A DNA stretch of 64,000 nucleotides from Antedon mediterranea (Eukaryota; Echinodermata; Crinoidea; Comatulida; Antedonidae). Where the stretch lies: assembly GCF_964355755.1 (NCBI RefSeq), contig NC_092673.1:26911001-26975000 (forward strand), in the 5' to 3' direction. This document shows, piece after piece, positions 34,619 to 45,726 of the stretch; positions within the stretch are counted from its first letter, which is position 1, and each line of letters opens with the position of its first letter. The notes beneath the pieces are model-generated. The model made no database searches, had not been told where the DNA came from, and saw nothing but the letters and a program-made list of their open reading frames with translations. The position numbers were made by a program, and so were the translations under genes.

Positions 34619-35955
34619 GGTCGTGTTTATACAACACCCTAAATTTGAACACGGCTTAAATTTTTAGCGTGTTGTTCGGACCGAGGTCAACCCACCTTAA
34701 CGTTTGCTGTTATACTAGAAATCACGATACCGTGTTGTACCGGAAGTTTCATCAACACGCAGTGCATGCTAGGATAAAAGGTCAAATCGTTGATCGCTTG
34801 AATTGAATTGTTGGCTGGGTTGTTGTCAACAAATCATCGTCGCCTCCTCGCTGTCCGATGTATTCGCGCGGTTTTTACCATTTTCATTATTGTATTCGTT
34901 CACGTTTGCATTGTTGTTTATTTTGTTCTCGGTTCATTTAAATTAATAAAAGTTATTTTAAGGGTTTCATTGTTTCATCTATACACTATGGAAGAAGATG
35001 CCATTTTTGCGATGTTATTTTTTATTCTGTTTGGAGTGGGAAACGATAGTCTATCTATAGAGGCCTACTACCACTACGAGTTGGCCCTACCAGGCTAGGC
35101 GTAAGACGTGGTAGGAGGATGATTGCTGGCAGCGAAGCAGCAATAAATGGGCCCAATCTTGTTAGACGTCGCCCATAGGGCGCGTTTATACAACACGCTA
35201 TTACACGCATATTCTACACGCCTACGAGAAGTGTGTTGTATAACAACAAAGAGATTCCGTGTAATGAGATTTTAATTGCAAAAAAGGCTACTTGGCTGAA
35301 TCCTAAAATTTGGTGGATTCCCGGTCGCCGTTACCGTGTTGGAAGTGTCCTCAGGGTATATTTTGACCTCTCGTTAAAACAGGTCGTAATATCAATCATG
35401 TCATGCGACGTCTAACAAGATTGGGCCCATTTATTGCTGCTTCGCTGCCAGCAATCATCCTCCTACCACGTCTTACGCCTAGCCTGGTAGGGCCAACTCG
35501 TAGTGGTAGTAGGCCTCTATAGACTATCGTTTCCCACTCCAAACAGAATAAAAAATAACATCGCAAAAATGGCATCTTCTTCCATAGTGTATAGATGAAA
35601 CAATGAAACAAACCCTTAAAATAACTTTTATTAATTTAAATGAACCGAGAACAAAATAAACAACAATGCAAACGTGAACGAATACAATAATGAAAACGGT
35701 AAAAACCGCGCGAATACATCGGACAGTGAGGAGGCGACGATGATTTGTTGACAACCCAGCCAACAATTCAATTCAAGCGATCAACGATTTGACCTTTTAT
35801 CCTAGCATGCACTGCGTGTTGATGAAACTTCCGGTACAACACGGTATCGTGATTTCTAGTATAACAGCAAACGTTAAGGTGGGTTGACCTCGGTCCGAAC
35901 AACACGCTAAAAATTAAAGCCGTGTTCAAATTTAGGGTGTTGTATAAACACGACC
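34619..35955. mobile_element. Nested foldback element with ~550-bp arms and ATA target duplication
   Basis: Arms 34619-35172 and 35405-35955 are near-identical inverted copies around a ~230-bp spacer. The ends are GGTCGTGTTTATACAACACC and its complement, and ATA flanks both (34616-34618 and 35956-35958). A 3-bp TSD of this kind fits PIF/Harbinger-type elements, as inference only. The spacer begins with a partly related GGCGCGTTTATACAACACGC motif. Open frames in the arms (for example an ATG near 34987 starting MEEDAIFAMLFF, 37 codons) match nothing I know. Confidence 0.85.
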
Positions 35956-36220
35956 ATAGATAACAATAACAAGACCGCGTTTCTGCTCAATTTGTGCTCC
36001 GAAATAACCGGTTAAATCTATGGGTGGTCGTCGAGCAAAACGTCATCATTACCCAAAATGCAATACACTCAGACGGAAGTAGAAGTTGGCTGTTTGTTTA
36101 CATCGACGTCGTGAGTACACACGTGTGTATTATATCGCCGAACATCTCACTCAAACATGTTAAAAAAATAAAATGTTGTCTCCAGGTCTACAAGTTTTGT
36201 TTTTTGTAAAGCCTACTTAC

Positions 36221-36379
36221 ATCGCTAATAAAATTAATTCTCATGGCGCCTTCAAGAACATGATGGGGAGGGTCGTGCAGCGCCCGATCGCCTAAACTAG
36301 GATGATTTTTATCCTCAACAAAGGCGATGACATACGGCCCTTCCCACGTGAACGACTGTTGTCTTTCGCGAGCGCGGTC
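36221..36379 (-). pseudogene. Transposon-borne internal exon, function unknown
   Basis: On the minus strand a pyrimidine-rich TTTTGTAG acceptor precedes 53 open codons and a GTAAGT donor follows. The frame reads DRARERQQSFTWEGPYVIAF and on through DKNHPSLGDRALHDPPHHV to MRINFISD. It is locally GC-richer and CpG-richer than its surroundings, which supports former coding. It lies downstream of the Myb/SANT-like exon on the same strand, so both may belong to one transposon gene. I do not recognise the domain. Confidence 0.4.
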
Positions 36380-36926
36380 CTACAAAACACCAAAACGGAA
36401 ACAAAAACGAGACTCAGAATGTTGCAATACTTACCAAACGAGAGTAGATAATTGTTAATTAATTATGAAAACCCAACTTTTATAGCAAAAATTGTCCGAA
36501 TTTATGTTAAAAACGATGAGTTTAGCCACAAAAACTTAAATCAAACGAGAGTATCCAAGTCATAGAATATCGCACGCATATAGTGCCTTTAATAAAATAA
36601 TGAGTATTGAACATTATTTCGTATATTATGTACTAACATAAATAATAACACATTTCTATGCTTAATAAAATCATATTTAATATATTATCAAAGGCTCTGA
36701 TTACCTTTGTTTTCGGTCGATGTGATGTTTTTCTAAAAAATAAAAAAATAAAAAAAATTATATTATGTAAAACGATCAAAGTAAGAATGTTCATTGTTCT
36801 CCTATTAAAGGCACTAAGGGCGTGCCATAAATACGCTCGTTTGGATTAAGTTTTTGTTGCTAAATTCATCGTTTATAACATAAATTCGGATGATTTTTGC
36901 TATCAAATTTGGGTTTTCATAATTAA

Positions 36927-37205
36927 TTAACCATTATCTACTATCGTTTGGTAGGTATTTGCAACATTCTGAGTTCCTTTTGTTTCCGTTTTGGTGTTTA
37001 TATAGGACCATCCATACCCTTCGCGAGCGTGTAGGCCTACTAACGCCTCAAATTGCTTAGCTTGGGTAGTCCCATGGAGTAAAGAATAAGAATAAGAATA
37101 TTCTTTACTCCATGGTAGTCCCCGGAACTCCACCCCAAACTCCTCTTTTACTTTCGCAAAAATGCTCTTATTTATTATCTGTGATTCTTTTCTATTGCCT
37201 GCCAT
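36927..37205 (-). pseudogene. Myb/SANT-like exon broken by a small palindromic insertion
   Basis: From an ATG at 37205 the minus strand reads MAGNRKESQIINKSIFAKVK and EEFGVEF, resembling the ORF at 13106-13402 (GN, K/R, then I...K.K.E.G). After this the reading passes through a 42-bp palindromic insertion at 37073-37114 and resumes with TTQAKQFEALVGL, the expected next helix. Splice limits are unclear; the apparent ORF end at 36927 is probably intron. The insertion is a multiple of three, so the frame continues, but the helix is disrupted. Confidence 0.45.
37066..37121. mobile_element. Micro-palindromic insertion (42 bp) with 7-bp TSD
   Basis: 37073-37114 reads CATGGAGTAAAGAATA...TATTCTTTACTCCATG. 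It is flanked by GTAGTCC at 37066-37072 and 37115-37121 (up to 9 bp if shared end bases are counted). Confidence 0.75.
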
Positions 37206-37639
37206 CCTTCCCCGTACCTTCTCTCCCCCCACAACTGAATAACATATCTTGTGATTTCATTCATCCACATACATGTTCACTTCTTCGTTCGACTGTCAAA
37301 ACCACGAGGAAAACACACATCGTATGCGACGGTATCTGACCCGGGGTCACAACTGTCAATCAAATAACCGTTATTTCGTGTTGCAGCTAAGAATTGCTCA
37401 GCGATAACCGGTTAAACGGCGTTCTAACACCGATTTAAATTGGTGTTTTTAACCGGTTATTTTGCGCTGCCTTTTAACCGGTTACCACAAATGTGTCCTG
37501 TTTCTGCTGCCAAGAAAATGGAGTTAATTTATTCACACCGATTTTAATTTATTCACACCGATTTTAACCGGTTATTTTTTATGCAGCAGAAACAGGCCCA
37601 TATGGCTACTTTAAATTGTTTGTGCTTTTTGCTTTCACG

Positions 37640-39442
37640 TTGTAATATTGAGCCTTGTGGATTCTCTCGTTACAAGGCCTATTTAAGAAATGTGCATGTT
37701 TTATATAAGTCATGTTTAGACACAATGTTTCAGTTTAAATAGAAATTCATTTTAGATGTTGTCTGCAATTATTATTTCAAATCTCATCATTCCTCTTCGT
37801 TTTTTCTTCTCTTTTCCGTTTAAAAATCTATTCATTTCCAGTATATCACTGGGCGGTTAGAGTTTATCTATGCCTGTTATAAATATAATAGTTTTATGAT
37901 GAAATAATAATTATAATTTATCAATTTTATTTCCAATTTCAGAATTGAATTTAATTGCAATAAGTAAAGTTGATTGATGAAACTGTTTAAAATCAAAAGA
38001 CCAGTGGGTTGTAATTTGAAATTAAATCTGATAACCCACTGTATTGTTAATTTCATCATCTTTATTGTGACAAGAAGATACACAATCTATAAGTTAGCTT
38101 GTAACCCTTTCAAAATCGGCCTAATACCAGAATGAAATTCTTTGTTGACTTCAGGAAATTAAGGGTGTTATACCGTTATTAGAGCACACACAAAAAGCAC
38201 TTGGATAAAACGACATTGCAGATAAACTGAATGGCCGTGAAGAGATTTGTCAAGTTTAGAAGATTTTAATTAAACAATTTGAACAAATTGAAAGCCAAAA
38301 AAAAGAATTATTCAGAACTTCTAATTCATTTTCACTTCTTTTCAATTTGTATTATAAATCTGTAATTAAACTATCCGTACATATCATCCAATTTAGAATA
38401 TTTAATTAAAATCACCCACTTTTTCCCAAAATAGTAAAACTCTTCAAAGGATTTTTTTTTAAAATTACGAATGAATTCTACAAAACCCAACCCGTCTCCG
38501 AACCTCATCTATACAATAATACTACAACTAAAACTTGTTTGGAAAGCATCATCAGTACTTTCTAGTCGGTCAGTCAGTCATTCCAGTGGTATCGAAAGTG
38601 TATGGAACGCGTTGGTCTTATTAAATAAATGAATACAGGCTAAATGCACCAATCTCGTCATCGGCGTATACGTACTCATTTTCTAACGAGCATCACAATG
38701 TTGTTGCTTATGTTTAAACTTGCGAAGTAGCTTTGCGCACGGGAGTTTCAGTTTATTGTTGATCTGAGGCCTTTAATTTATACTTGAACATATTTCGAAA
38801 ATTAATATAGTGAGTATTACTGATACTGAATATAGTGGTAAACATCATACAAATTAACATCTCAATTCTGTTATAGACCGACCTGGTTATTATATATATA
38901 AACTTTATTTAGACACGAGACTGATGTGCAGTACAACTCGTTCAATCAATATTGATTGTTTTTACACAAGTTCGTGATACTGTATTACAACAAAAAAATC
39001 AACACCATATAAATACGACAGAAACGAAAAAAATTGAAATTGAAAAGAAACAAAATTACAGCAGAATTCCCTTCATCTGACACCTCTATTTAGGGTACAC
39101 CATACCGGTACTTCCCGTGTAAACGGGAACCCTTATCGAAGTGTATAATTTATTGAGATTCTACTGTAATACATAATAAATCTTTTTGATTTCATTTACC
39201 TTAAAATAATAGTGATAAAACACACATTTTACATAGTATTTAGCCGTTTTAAAAGTTGGATGTACACCATTGTAGATTACCATACCATTATGTTTTACAA
39301 TGCATTTTTCAGATTAGAAGAAAAAACTTATTTATGATCCTGTGGTAAAATCAGTGATGTAAATCCCAAAGGTGATCAATCTCTGACACTTAGGAATGTC
39401 AAGCTGATAAGTAGGAAGCATTTTGCCATTTTACTCCTAACT
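37640..39442. other. Unassigned AT-rich interval
   Basis: After a short satellite remnant, no gene or clear repeat is recognised. Small ORFs here are AT-rich and look random. Confidence 0.35.
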
Positions 39443-39768
39443 GTTTAAATCATTGGTTTGTTCAAGAGTAAGTCGCCTGTTAAATCACTCATGTAGGCAT
39501 ATAGGCTAAATTCCAAAGAAAATATTTTGCAAGTCTCTCTATAAATTGTTCTCCCAACGCACTATTCTTATGTCTAGCTAATACACTGACAAGCAGAAAT
39601 ATATTTGTATAAACAAGATATATTTCTTACAAAAAACGCCGCTCGACTTTATGACGTAACATTGTTGTTAACTATAGTATACTGTACATACTGGGGTAGA
39701 GGCGTTACTCCATAATGCCTCTACATACCCCGACATTCCTGTAAAAAAAAAATCCAATTTCCCAGTCG
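39443..39768. repeat. Dispersed copy of the satellite linker, without satellite
   Basis: GTTTAAATCATTGGTTTGTT through the hairpin GTAGAGGC...GCCTCTAC to TCCCAGTCG matches 30447-30760 and 32436-32750 with a few differences. No 52-bp units flank it, so the linker exists independently of the satellite. Confidence 0.85.
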
Positions 39769-40689
39769 CCTACAAACGGTACTCACTAATCAAACAATTA
39801 TTCATCTATACACACCATTCGCCCAAAATGTTTATCATAGAGAAAGGATTGTTTTTACAATGATAAATTGACGTCCAAAAGGAAAACTGTGTTATTGAAC
39901 AAGTCTTACTACTGTCTGCATACATCTCATAGACTCTCTTCTCCCAGACGTGCTTTGGGGTTTGGCCATTTAAGAGTTTTTCAGCCCTAAAGTAAGTACA
40001 GGTACAGCTTATAATAAGCTTCAGCGCGTGATACAGTTTCCAAATACTGTCGTCCTCTTGAAAATAACTGTCTTAAGGCGCAGGGAAAAATAATAATGTA
40101 TTTATTTAAAATGTATTTAGAGAGGCCAGCCTTCCAACCTGCACGGCAGAAAATTATAAATATATCTATACATTTCACAAATTAAGATAAAATATGTTTG
40201 TTAAAGTTATTCAACTCAAACAAATTAATATTGGTCATTTTTTTAAACAACAATACAATTCACTTTGAAGCACATAGCTTTTTTTGCAGACAGAATTAAA
40301 CTATCTGATTATAATGATAAACCTCGGTCAATATTATAATTCCCTATAGGCCTACATTATAAATAGAACATTCCATATAGATCCTTGAATTTGAACTGCA
40401 CCGGTAATGTGACTAAGCTTAAACAAACGAAATTTTACCAAATTGAAATAGCCTAATAATACTGTATAATTAATTTTTAAAAGTTTTTCTTTAAAATAAA
40501 AATGTGTACTCTGGATATGTGTAGTATATGAGTTTTATCTTGATTGTGAAGGTGGCGCATATATATAAACACAAACATCATTATATAGTAATATTGTATT
40601 TTTTATTGAAGATTCAGAGCCACCACCGCTAAATGTCACTTGAATGATAATCAGCAACAGTCAAAGAGAGGTAGTGAATATAAGTCCTC

Positions 40690-40769
40690 AAACTTGGTTC
40701 CCATCTAAGACATAACGCAATGACGTAAGCGCAACGCAAGCGAGTTGACAAATGACAGGGAACCGAACA
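40690..40769. mobile_element. CCAAT-type foldback MITE fragment
   Basis: AACTTGGTTCCCATCTAAGA, CATAACGCAATGACGTAAGC, GCAACGCAAGCGAGTTGACA, then AAATGACAGGGAACCGAAC: the left half joined to a short right end. Confidence 0.6.
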
Positions 40770-41502
40770 TTATTATGAATACCTTCGGCTTAGACTTCTT
40801 TTTAATGTTAGTTCCAACAGTCGGCATTTCAATGTTTGTGTTTCGGAATCAAATATTACGTATGTTTCTTAAATGTTGTTTTCTACATGTTTCATTTATT
40901 TTTGTAAATGTTTTGAACGTTGTATATTTCTTTGGAAGAAAGGGTTTATCATTGACGTAATCTTTCCCAGTATACAAGAAGTTACTAACAAATGCATATG
41001 TAATGTGAATCTTTTAATATAGTTGTATCTTTAATGGAAGAAAGTCCACTTACGACTGTATTAATATTTGTGTGTCAATAGGCCTGTGGCTAAATATAAA
41101 TAAAAGCAGTAGACTGATTATTGAATAACGATACAAAACAAGCCTGGAGCATGGAGAAGTATCATTTATTCGTATACCTCGTATAAGTAAAATTAAATTC
41201 ATATACGTTCTTTAACCTTTGTAGTGGATTATTGGATTAGATTAAATTATCAGATCGCGTCCGATAACGTCCAATAAACTGTATTCGATTGTACCCTTGA
41301 GTCACCTGTTAAGTCAACAAACAGACACTATGCAATGGGCGAAACAATACTATACGCGAAAAGCAGTGTTCCGTGTAATATGGAATACCCAGCTCCGAGG
41401 TAGCTGCAGGTCATAGTACGTAAAAAAAATTGATGTTGTGATAACTCCCGTAAACCATCCAAATTTCGACATTAAGGCTTTAGCACAACATTAGGGAGAG
41501 AT

Positions 41503-41566
41503 GTATACACCAGCTCGTCCATTTTAGATTTATATATAAATCTAAAATGGACGAGCTGGTGTATAC
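41503..41566. repeat. Perfect 64-bp palindrome, no spacer
   Basis: GTATACACCAGCTCGTCCAT plus TTTAGATTTATA is followed directly by its exact complement. Both ends are GTATAC. The symmetry stops at 41502/41567 and no clear target duplication is seen. Confidence 0.95.
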
Positions 41567-41863
41567 TTACGTAAAATAGATTATACTAACATACAAATAT
41601 ATGACAAAGTAACTACTTAAAAGTATGAGAAGGTGAATATCATGCGTTTCTGCTCAAATAAAATGCTGGCCATAATTCCTTTTATTTGAATGATGTATTG
41701 TCTGTTGATTGTAAGATTCAATTATTATTACTATTCTAAATTTTTATGTGCGTTATTTAAATATTTTATTATTCTTTCTATTGAATGTATTATCTATAGA
41801 TTTAAGTCAATCGCAAAATGACAGTCTGTGTTTGCCATTTTTATTATCAGTTTATAGGCATTG

Positions 41864-42097
41864 AGTCTCCACTAGCAACTTGCAAACTGAACAACGTCGA
41901 GTTTGGAAAAACAAGTTTTGTAAAGTTTGCTGAGACCAGTTTACGAACTTCGGCAAACTGTTGTAGAAGCTAGGTCAGCCAGTCTCCACTAGCAACTTGC
42001 AAACTGAACAACGTCGAGTTTGGAAAAACAAGTTTTGTAAAGTTTGCTGAGACCAGTTTACGAACTTCGGCAAACTGTTGTAGAAGCTAGGTCAGCC
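41864..42097. repeat. 117-bp tandem duplication of a MITE-like unit
   Basis: Two consecutive, essentially identical copies (41864-41980, 41981-42097) start AGTCTCCACTAGCAACTTGC and end AGAAGCTAGGTCAGCC. Confidence 0.9.
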
Positions 42098-42240
42098 TGT
42101 CTACACTAGCAAACTTTGAAAGACAAGTTTAGTAAAGTTTGCGAACTGCAAGAAACTAGTTTGCAGAAGTTAGGCTTTGAAAAATATAGGTAAATTTCAA
42201 TTTTGGAAAGAAAAGTTTTCTAAAGTTTGCTAGTGTACTA
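42098..42240. mobile_element. MITE with TIR GTCTACACTAGCAAACTTT
   Basis: TGTCTACACTAGCAAACTTT at the left and AAAGTTTGCTAGTGTACTAG at the right are inverted ends. Interior has several AAGTTT(A/T)GTAAAG words. The 117-bp duplication just upstream looks like related units. Confidence 0.65.
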
Positions 42241-42826
42241 GATGCAGTTATTCTTTAGATTGAATAGCATGAATAGAAATACTGTGATTGGATTGGCCTA
42301 GTATACAAACCTCACCAAAGGTTTGTCAAGAAGATGCTGGCCTAACTTGTTTTCTGCAGTTTGACGAAGAACTTTTATAAACAAAATTAGCGAACCCTTT
42401 AACAAAGGTTTTGTAAAATGTGCTAGACTTTAAGTGAACCACCATTAGAATTATCCTAAGTAATAAGTTTTTTAAGATAGTATTAATAATGTATAGGCGT
42501 ACCGAAAGCCTTCTGATATTTTTCAATATGTGTTTCATAATCTCTTAATCTTATAAAGTGAAATATATTTAACTGATTTAATCGTATAACCTTCTGAAGA
42601 TGTATCCGGGTTGGTTCATTTCCATCGTTGTTGATATCTAGTATTTATTTTATATTTATTTATATCATTATCATGTACAAAAAAAGTACAATTAAAGCAT
42701 TTAACATAACATCGTCTGGATATAATAGTCTCCTCGCAATCAGACAACACTGGATTCTTAAAGTTGAGGTTTAGAAGTTTACTTGTACACAATCTTGCAA
42801 AATATTTTTAAATGTTAGCCACACTT

Positions 42827-43085
42827 TATCAGTTTGGCTAAATGGTTATGCTTTACCGACCCCAAACCAAGGGTTCGAACCTCGTCGATGTTGTCGATTA
42901 TTTCGGGGGTTAAGCCTGCTTAACTGGTGTTGGACTTCGTGTGTGTTGATGGACCGCCTGTTACCGTCACGCTTGACGTGAAAATCCTCCAGCTTATTGG
43001 TCTCACTTGCTGTAGAGTAGACAATCATGCACCAACAAAACCAATGTAGCCTAGAAACAGTACACACGTGGAATAAATTTAACAT
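42827..43085 (+). mobile_element. Probable tRNA-derived SINE
   Basis: TGGCTAAATGG (42835-42845) matches the RNA polymerase III A box, and GGTTCGAACCT (42872-42882) the B box, at tRNA-like spacing. The intervening and following sequence does not fold as a proper tRNA and continues into an unrelated body ending near AATAAATTTAACATAAC. Not a functional tRNA gene by eye. Confidence 0.5.
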
Positions 43086-43247
43086 AACTTAAATATATAT
43101 TATATTGGGAATGCAACTGTTTGGAGCAACTGTTATTTCGGACTTAAAATTATTATAATTGAACAGTAATTTGAAGAGCTTGACATTTACCAGGCGCCGG
43201 AGTTGTTTTAGGATAAGTTGCTGTGGCGTCCTAAATGTGACATACTT

Positions 43248-43387
43248 AAAACTTCGTTCCAACTTCTTTTCGTAGTCTCATGACGTAACTTGTAATTTGA
43301 CCAATCACGACGCGATGAATCATCCAAACTGTCGGTTGTGATTGGTCAAATCATCATCATCATCATCATTATCATCATCATCATCTT
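43248..43387. mobile_element. CCAAT-type foldback MITE copy followed by an (ATC)n microsatellite
   Basis: AACTTCGTTCCAACTTC, CATGACGTAACTTG, TTTGACCAATCACGACGCGA, then GTTGTGATTGGTCAAATC. At 43352 the right end passes into ATCATCATC repeats. Confidence 0.6.
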
Positions 43388-44073
43388 TCTGCTTGTCGCC
43401 ATTATAACATTTCAAATCTCCATTCATTATTACAGGATAAAAACGAGCACAAATTATTATCAAAATCATATATATTTTATTTGACATTGTTATGTTTTAA
43501 GGGTATTATAATGTTTTCTTTATACATAATGTCGACCAAATATCTTCGCTGTTCACTATAACTAATTTATATTTATTTTAATAATGTAAAACAGTTAAAA
43601 CAAAAATACTAGTTATATAAGATTTACATTAGCGGGAACACTACGCTATACATCAGTTACCAAGTACATGTAAACAAAAATATATCACTTTTGGACAAAA
43701 ATATACGCAAGTTCAATAACGCGTTTCTATTTCTCATAAAAACGCGTTTAATTTGTTCAGTGACGCTGTACAAAGTTAAGCACGCATACACCCGCTGTCG
43801 TTCTGTCCAGTACAAATCTACCGTTCAAACAATATTTCATATAGATATATATGACTCTTTGTCGTTAAAATGTATTAATATACTATGTTTTAATTATGAT
43901 ACAATTGAATAGCCCTATAAAATGAGCTTGTTTGTTTGATTGAGATAACATACACTTAAACGTTATTATATAATAACATTCTTAATCATTTTTTAATTTA
44001 GTAATTGGTGAAGGTCTTATTTTACCTACTTTTATGTTACACATTACTTATATGAAGTATTTGGGTCGTATTG
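43388..44073. other. Unassigned interval
   Basis: No supported gene. A short ORF at 43691-43912 lacks any recognised domain. Confidence 0.3.
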
Positions 44074-44135
44074 TTATAACCATGGAGGAAAAAATAAATT
44101 TTAAAAATAAATTAGTTTTTCCTCCATGTTATAAC
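44074..44135. mobile_element. Micro-palindromic insertion (48 bp) with 7-bp TSD
   Basis: 44081-44128 reads CATGGAGGAAAAA...TTTTTCCTCCATG around an AT-only centre. It is flanked by TTATAAC at 44074-44080 and 44129-44135 (GTTATAAC if the shared G is counted). Confidence 0.75.
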
Positions 44136-44422
44136 ATTATAACACAACATAAGTATAGGCCTTATTCAATATGCTGGCACTGAATACCGTATCGTCTGTA
44201 TTTAGTTAAAAGAACCCGTTATTTTCACCAGCAAGATAAAAAAATAAATTAAGAAAAACGTGCGTAAAAATACAGATAATAATGATTAATATTAATAATA
44301 ATTCTTAATAAATACATAGAAAGAAATTTAGAGTAATTATTAAGACAACTTCTTTTTACTGGAATGTACATCTTCAATTCCATAATACAGTAAAACCCTC
44401 CTTTTTGGGACACATCCTATAA

Positions 44423-44540
44423 AGCTTGGTTTCTACGCAACACAAGAACGTACGCTTAACGTAACGCAGTAATTTGACCAATCACAAATTATACATCGCT
44501 TGTGATTGGTAAAATTACTTGCGTAGTTGTAATGAAGCCT
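44423..44540. mobile_element. CCAAT-type foldback MITE
   Basis: AGCTTGGTTTCTACGCAACA, TTAACGTAACGCAGTAATTT, GACCAATCACAAATTATACA, then CGCTTGTGATTGGTAAAATT and ACTTGCGTAG. Confidence 0.7.
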
Positions 44541-45480
44541 TATAAGGGACAAACATTAGTGTTACTATAACCAACAGAGGACACCTGTTAATGGTTCCTG
44601 AAAATGTCCCCGAACTATGGGTTATACTGTATATCAAAGCTGCTTTTATTGGATAAATTACGAGACTACAAATAACCACAAAGCCAATGCATGCGAACAT
44701 TATATGCGCATAAGCTATCGTCACTAACGAATTATAGTACCGATTTAGAAAAATAACGTTAAATCAACGTTAAACGTTTAACATGTATTGTTTATGTTTA
44801 TTATATAAACAAGAACTACATTTTTAAAGAAATACCTAATTCTTAACTTGAACTGGTATACAACCGTTTTTAGGTAGCGAGTGAGGCAACATAAAATGCT
44901 GAGCTAATGTTTATTTATCATAAACAAAACTGTATACAATTTAGTATTCATACAATCTTTCACGAACCTTTTCACTAATGTATACAGTTTAGAAAAAATT
45001 CTTGGAAAATTCGGAATTTAAACTTTTATAGAATTATGTAAAATGTGTTATTTAATATTGTTAATGTTTATCATATAAACTAACTAAGCAAAATACTGTA
45101 TGTTTTGTTAACTTTTTTCGTGTATTTTCGGAATATTAAACAAAATTAACATCGAACATACTCACGTAGTCGTATCGTCAAACTGACGCGATATCTATCC
45201 ATTTTACCTAAACATTAATATCATGCGTGACAACTTAATTATGACATCAACATGACTTTACCGCGGTACTGCTGCAGCTGCACATGTGTCAAAGTATGAC
45301 ATACCGTATATAATAATATACTGGGTAATTGTTGCTTGATAAAAATTGTCACATCGTAACTTAACTTTCACTTCAGTTTAAGGCAAGTTCAGTTATAATT
45401 CATAAAGACTATCGCCTGTTCCGAGTGATTTTATACAGATGACAGGTTTTTTTTTTACTTTTTAGTATACCGTGTTAACC
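44541..45480. other. Unassigned interval downstream of the candidate terminal exon
   Basis: No exon recognised. On the minus strand this would be the 3' UTR side of the exon ending at 45481. Confidence 0.3.
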
Positions 45481-45726
45481 TTAATGTTTCCTTATTAGAA
45501 TATTGATAGACTTTGTTCCTCCTCCCTTTTTTCTTTCTCTTGCTCTTTTTCTGTTCAATTTCTCTGTGAGAATATTTCGGTTTCTTGTGTACTTGTCATC
45601 TAACGCAGTAATTGCCAGTTGCTTAGCTTCCTCACTTCCATCACTGTTTAATATATGCGCCTTTTTCATGTCATACTTTGACGCCATCTCAATCATATGA
45701 TTCTCTATCTCTTCTATTGTGTTGAA
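45481..45726 (-). CDS. Candidate terminal exon of an unrecognised gene
   Basis: On the minus strand a strong pyrimidine tract and TTTTAG acceptor precede 81 open codons ending in TAA at 45481-45483. The peptide begins FNTIEEIENHMIEMASKYD, continues KKAHILNSDGSEEAKQLAI and TALDDKYTRNRNIL, and ends in a very basic tail (NRKRARERKKGGG, then TKSINILIRKH). It has no cysteine and looks helical and charged. Codon use and the clean acceptor suggest a real exon rather than a chance ORF. The first codon is in phase 0, so it could join directly to the signal-peptide exon at 49653-49718. The basic tail could equally suit a nuclear protein, in which case it belongs to other, unseen exons. Function unknown. 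Confidence 0.45.
   Translation of the reverse strand, partial: FNTIEEIENHMIEMASKYDMKKAHILNSDGSEEAKQLAITALDDKYTRNRNILTEKLNRKRARERKKGGGTKSINILIRKH

Larger units (their letters stand above)
34560..37599 (-). mobile_element. 3.0-kb transposon, TIR GGGCCTGTTTCTGCTGC, with AACCGGTTA subterminal palindromes
   Basis: Left GGGTCTGTTTCTGCTGCATA and right TATGCAGCAGAAACAGGCCC are inverted ends, flanked by TAT/ATAT. AACCGGTTA palindromes lie close to both ends (34591, 36006, 37403, 37449, 37476, 37566). It was inserted into the satellite, whose sequence resumes after it (TATGGCTACTTTAAATT). Minus-strand coding remains include a Myb/SANT-like exon (~37205) and an exon with canonical splice sites (36221-36379). 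Nested inside are a foldback element (34619-35955), a further ~165-bp inverted duplication (~36372-36540 against ~36845-37010), and a 42-bp palindromic insertion. No transposase core was recognised. Confidence 0.8.
39769..41860. other. Mostly unassigned interval
   Basis: Contains a CCAAT-family MITE fragment (40690-40769) and a 64-bp palindrome (41503-41566). No convincing exon. Confidence 0.4.

Noticed and set aside
34808-35098. 96-codon ORF in the foldback arm
   Set aside because: Starts at a TTG, matches no domain, and is duplicated only because it lies in an inverted repeat arm.
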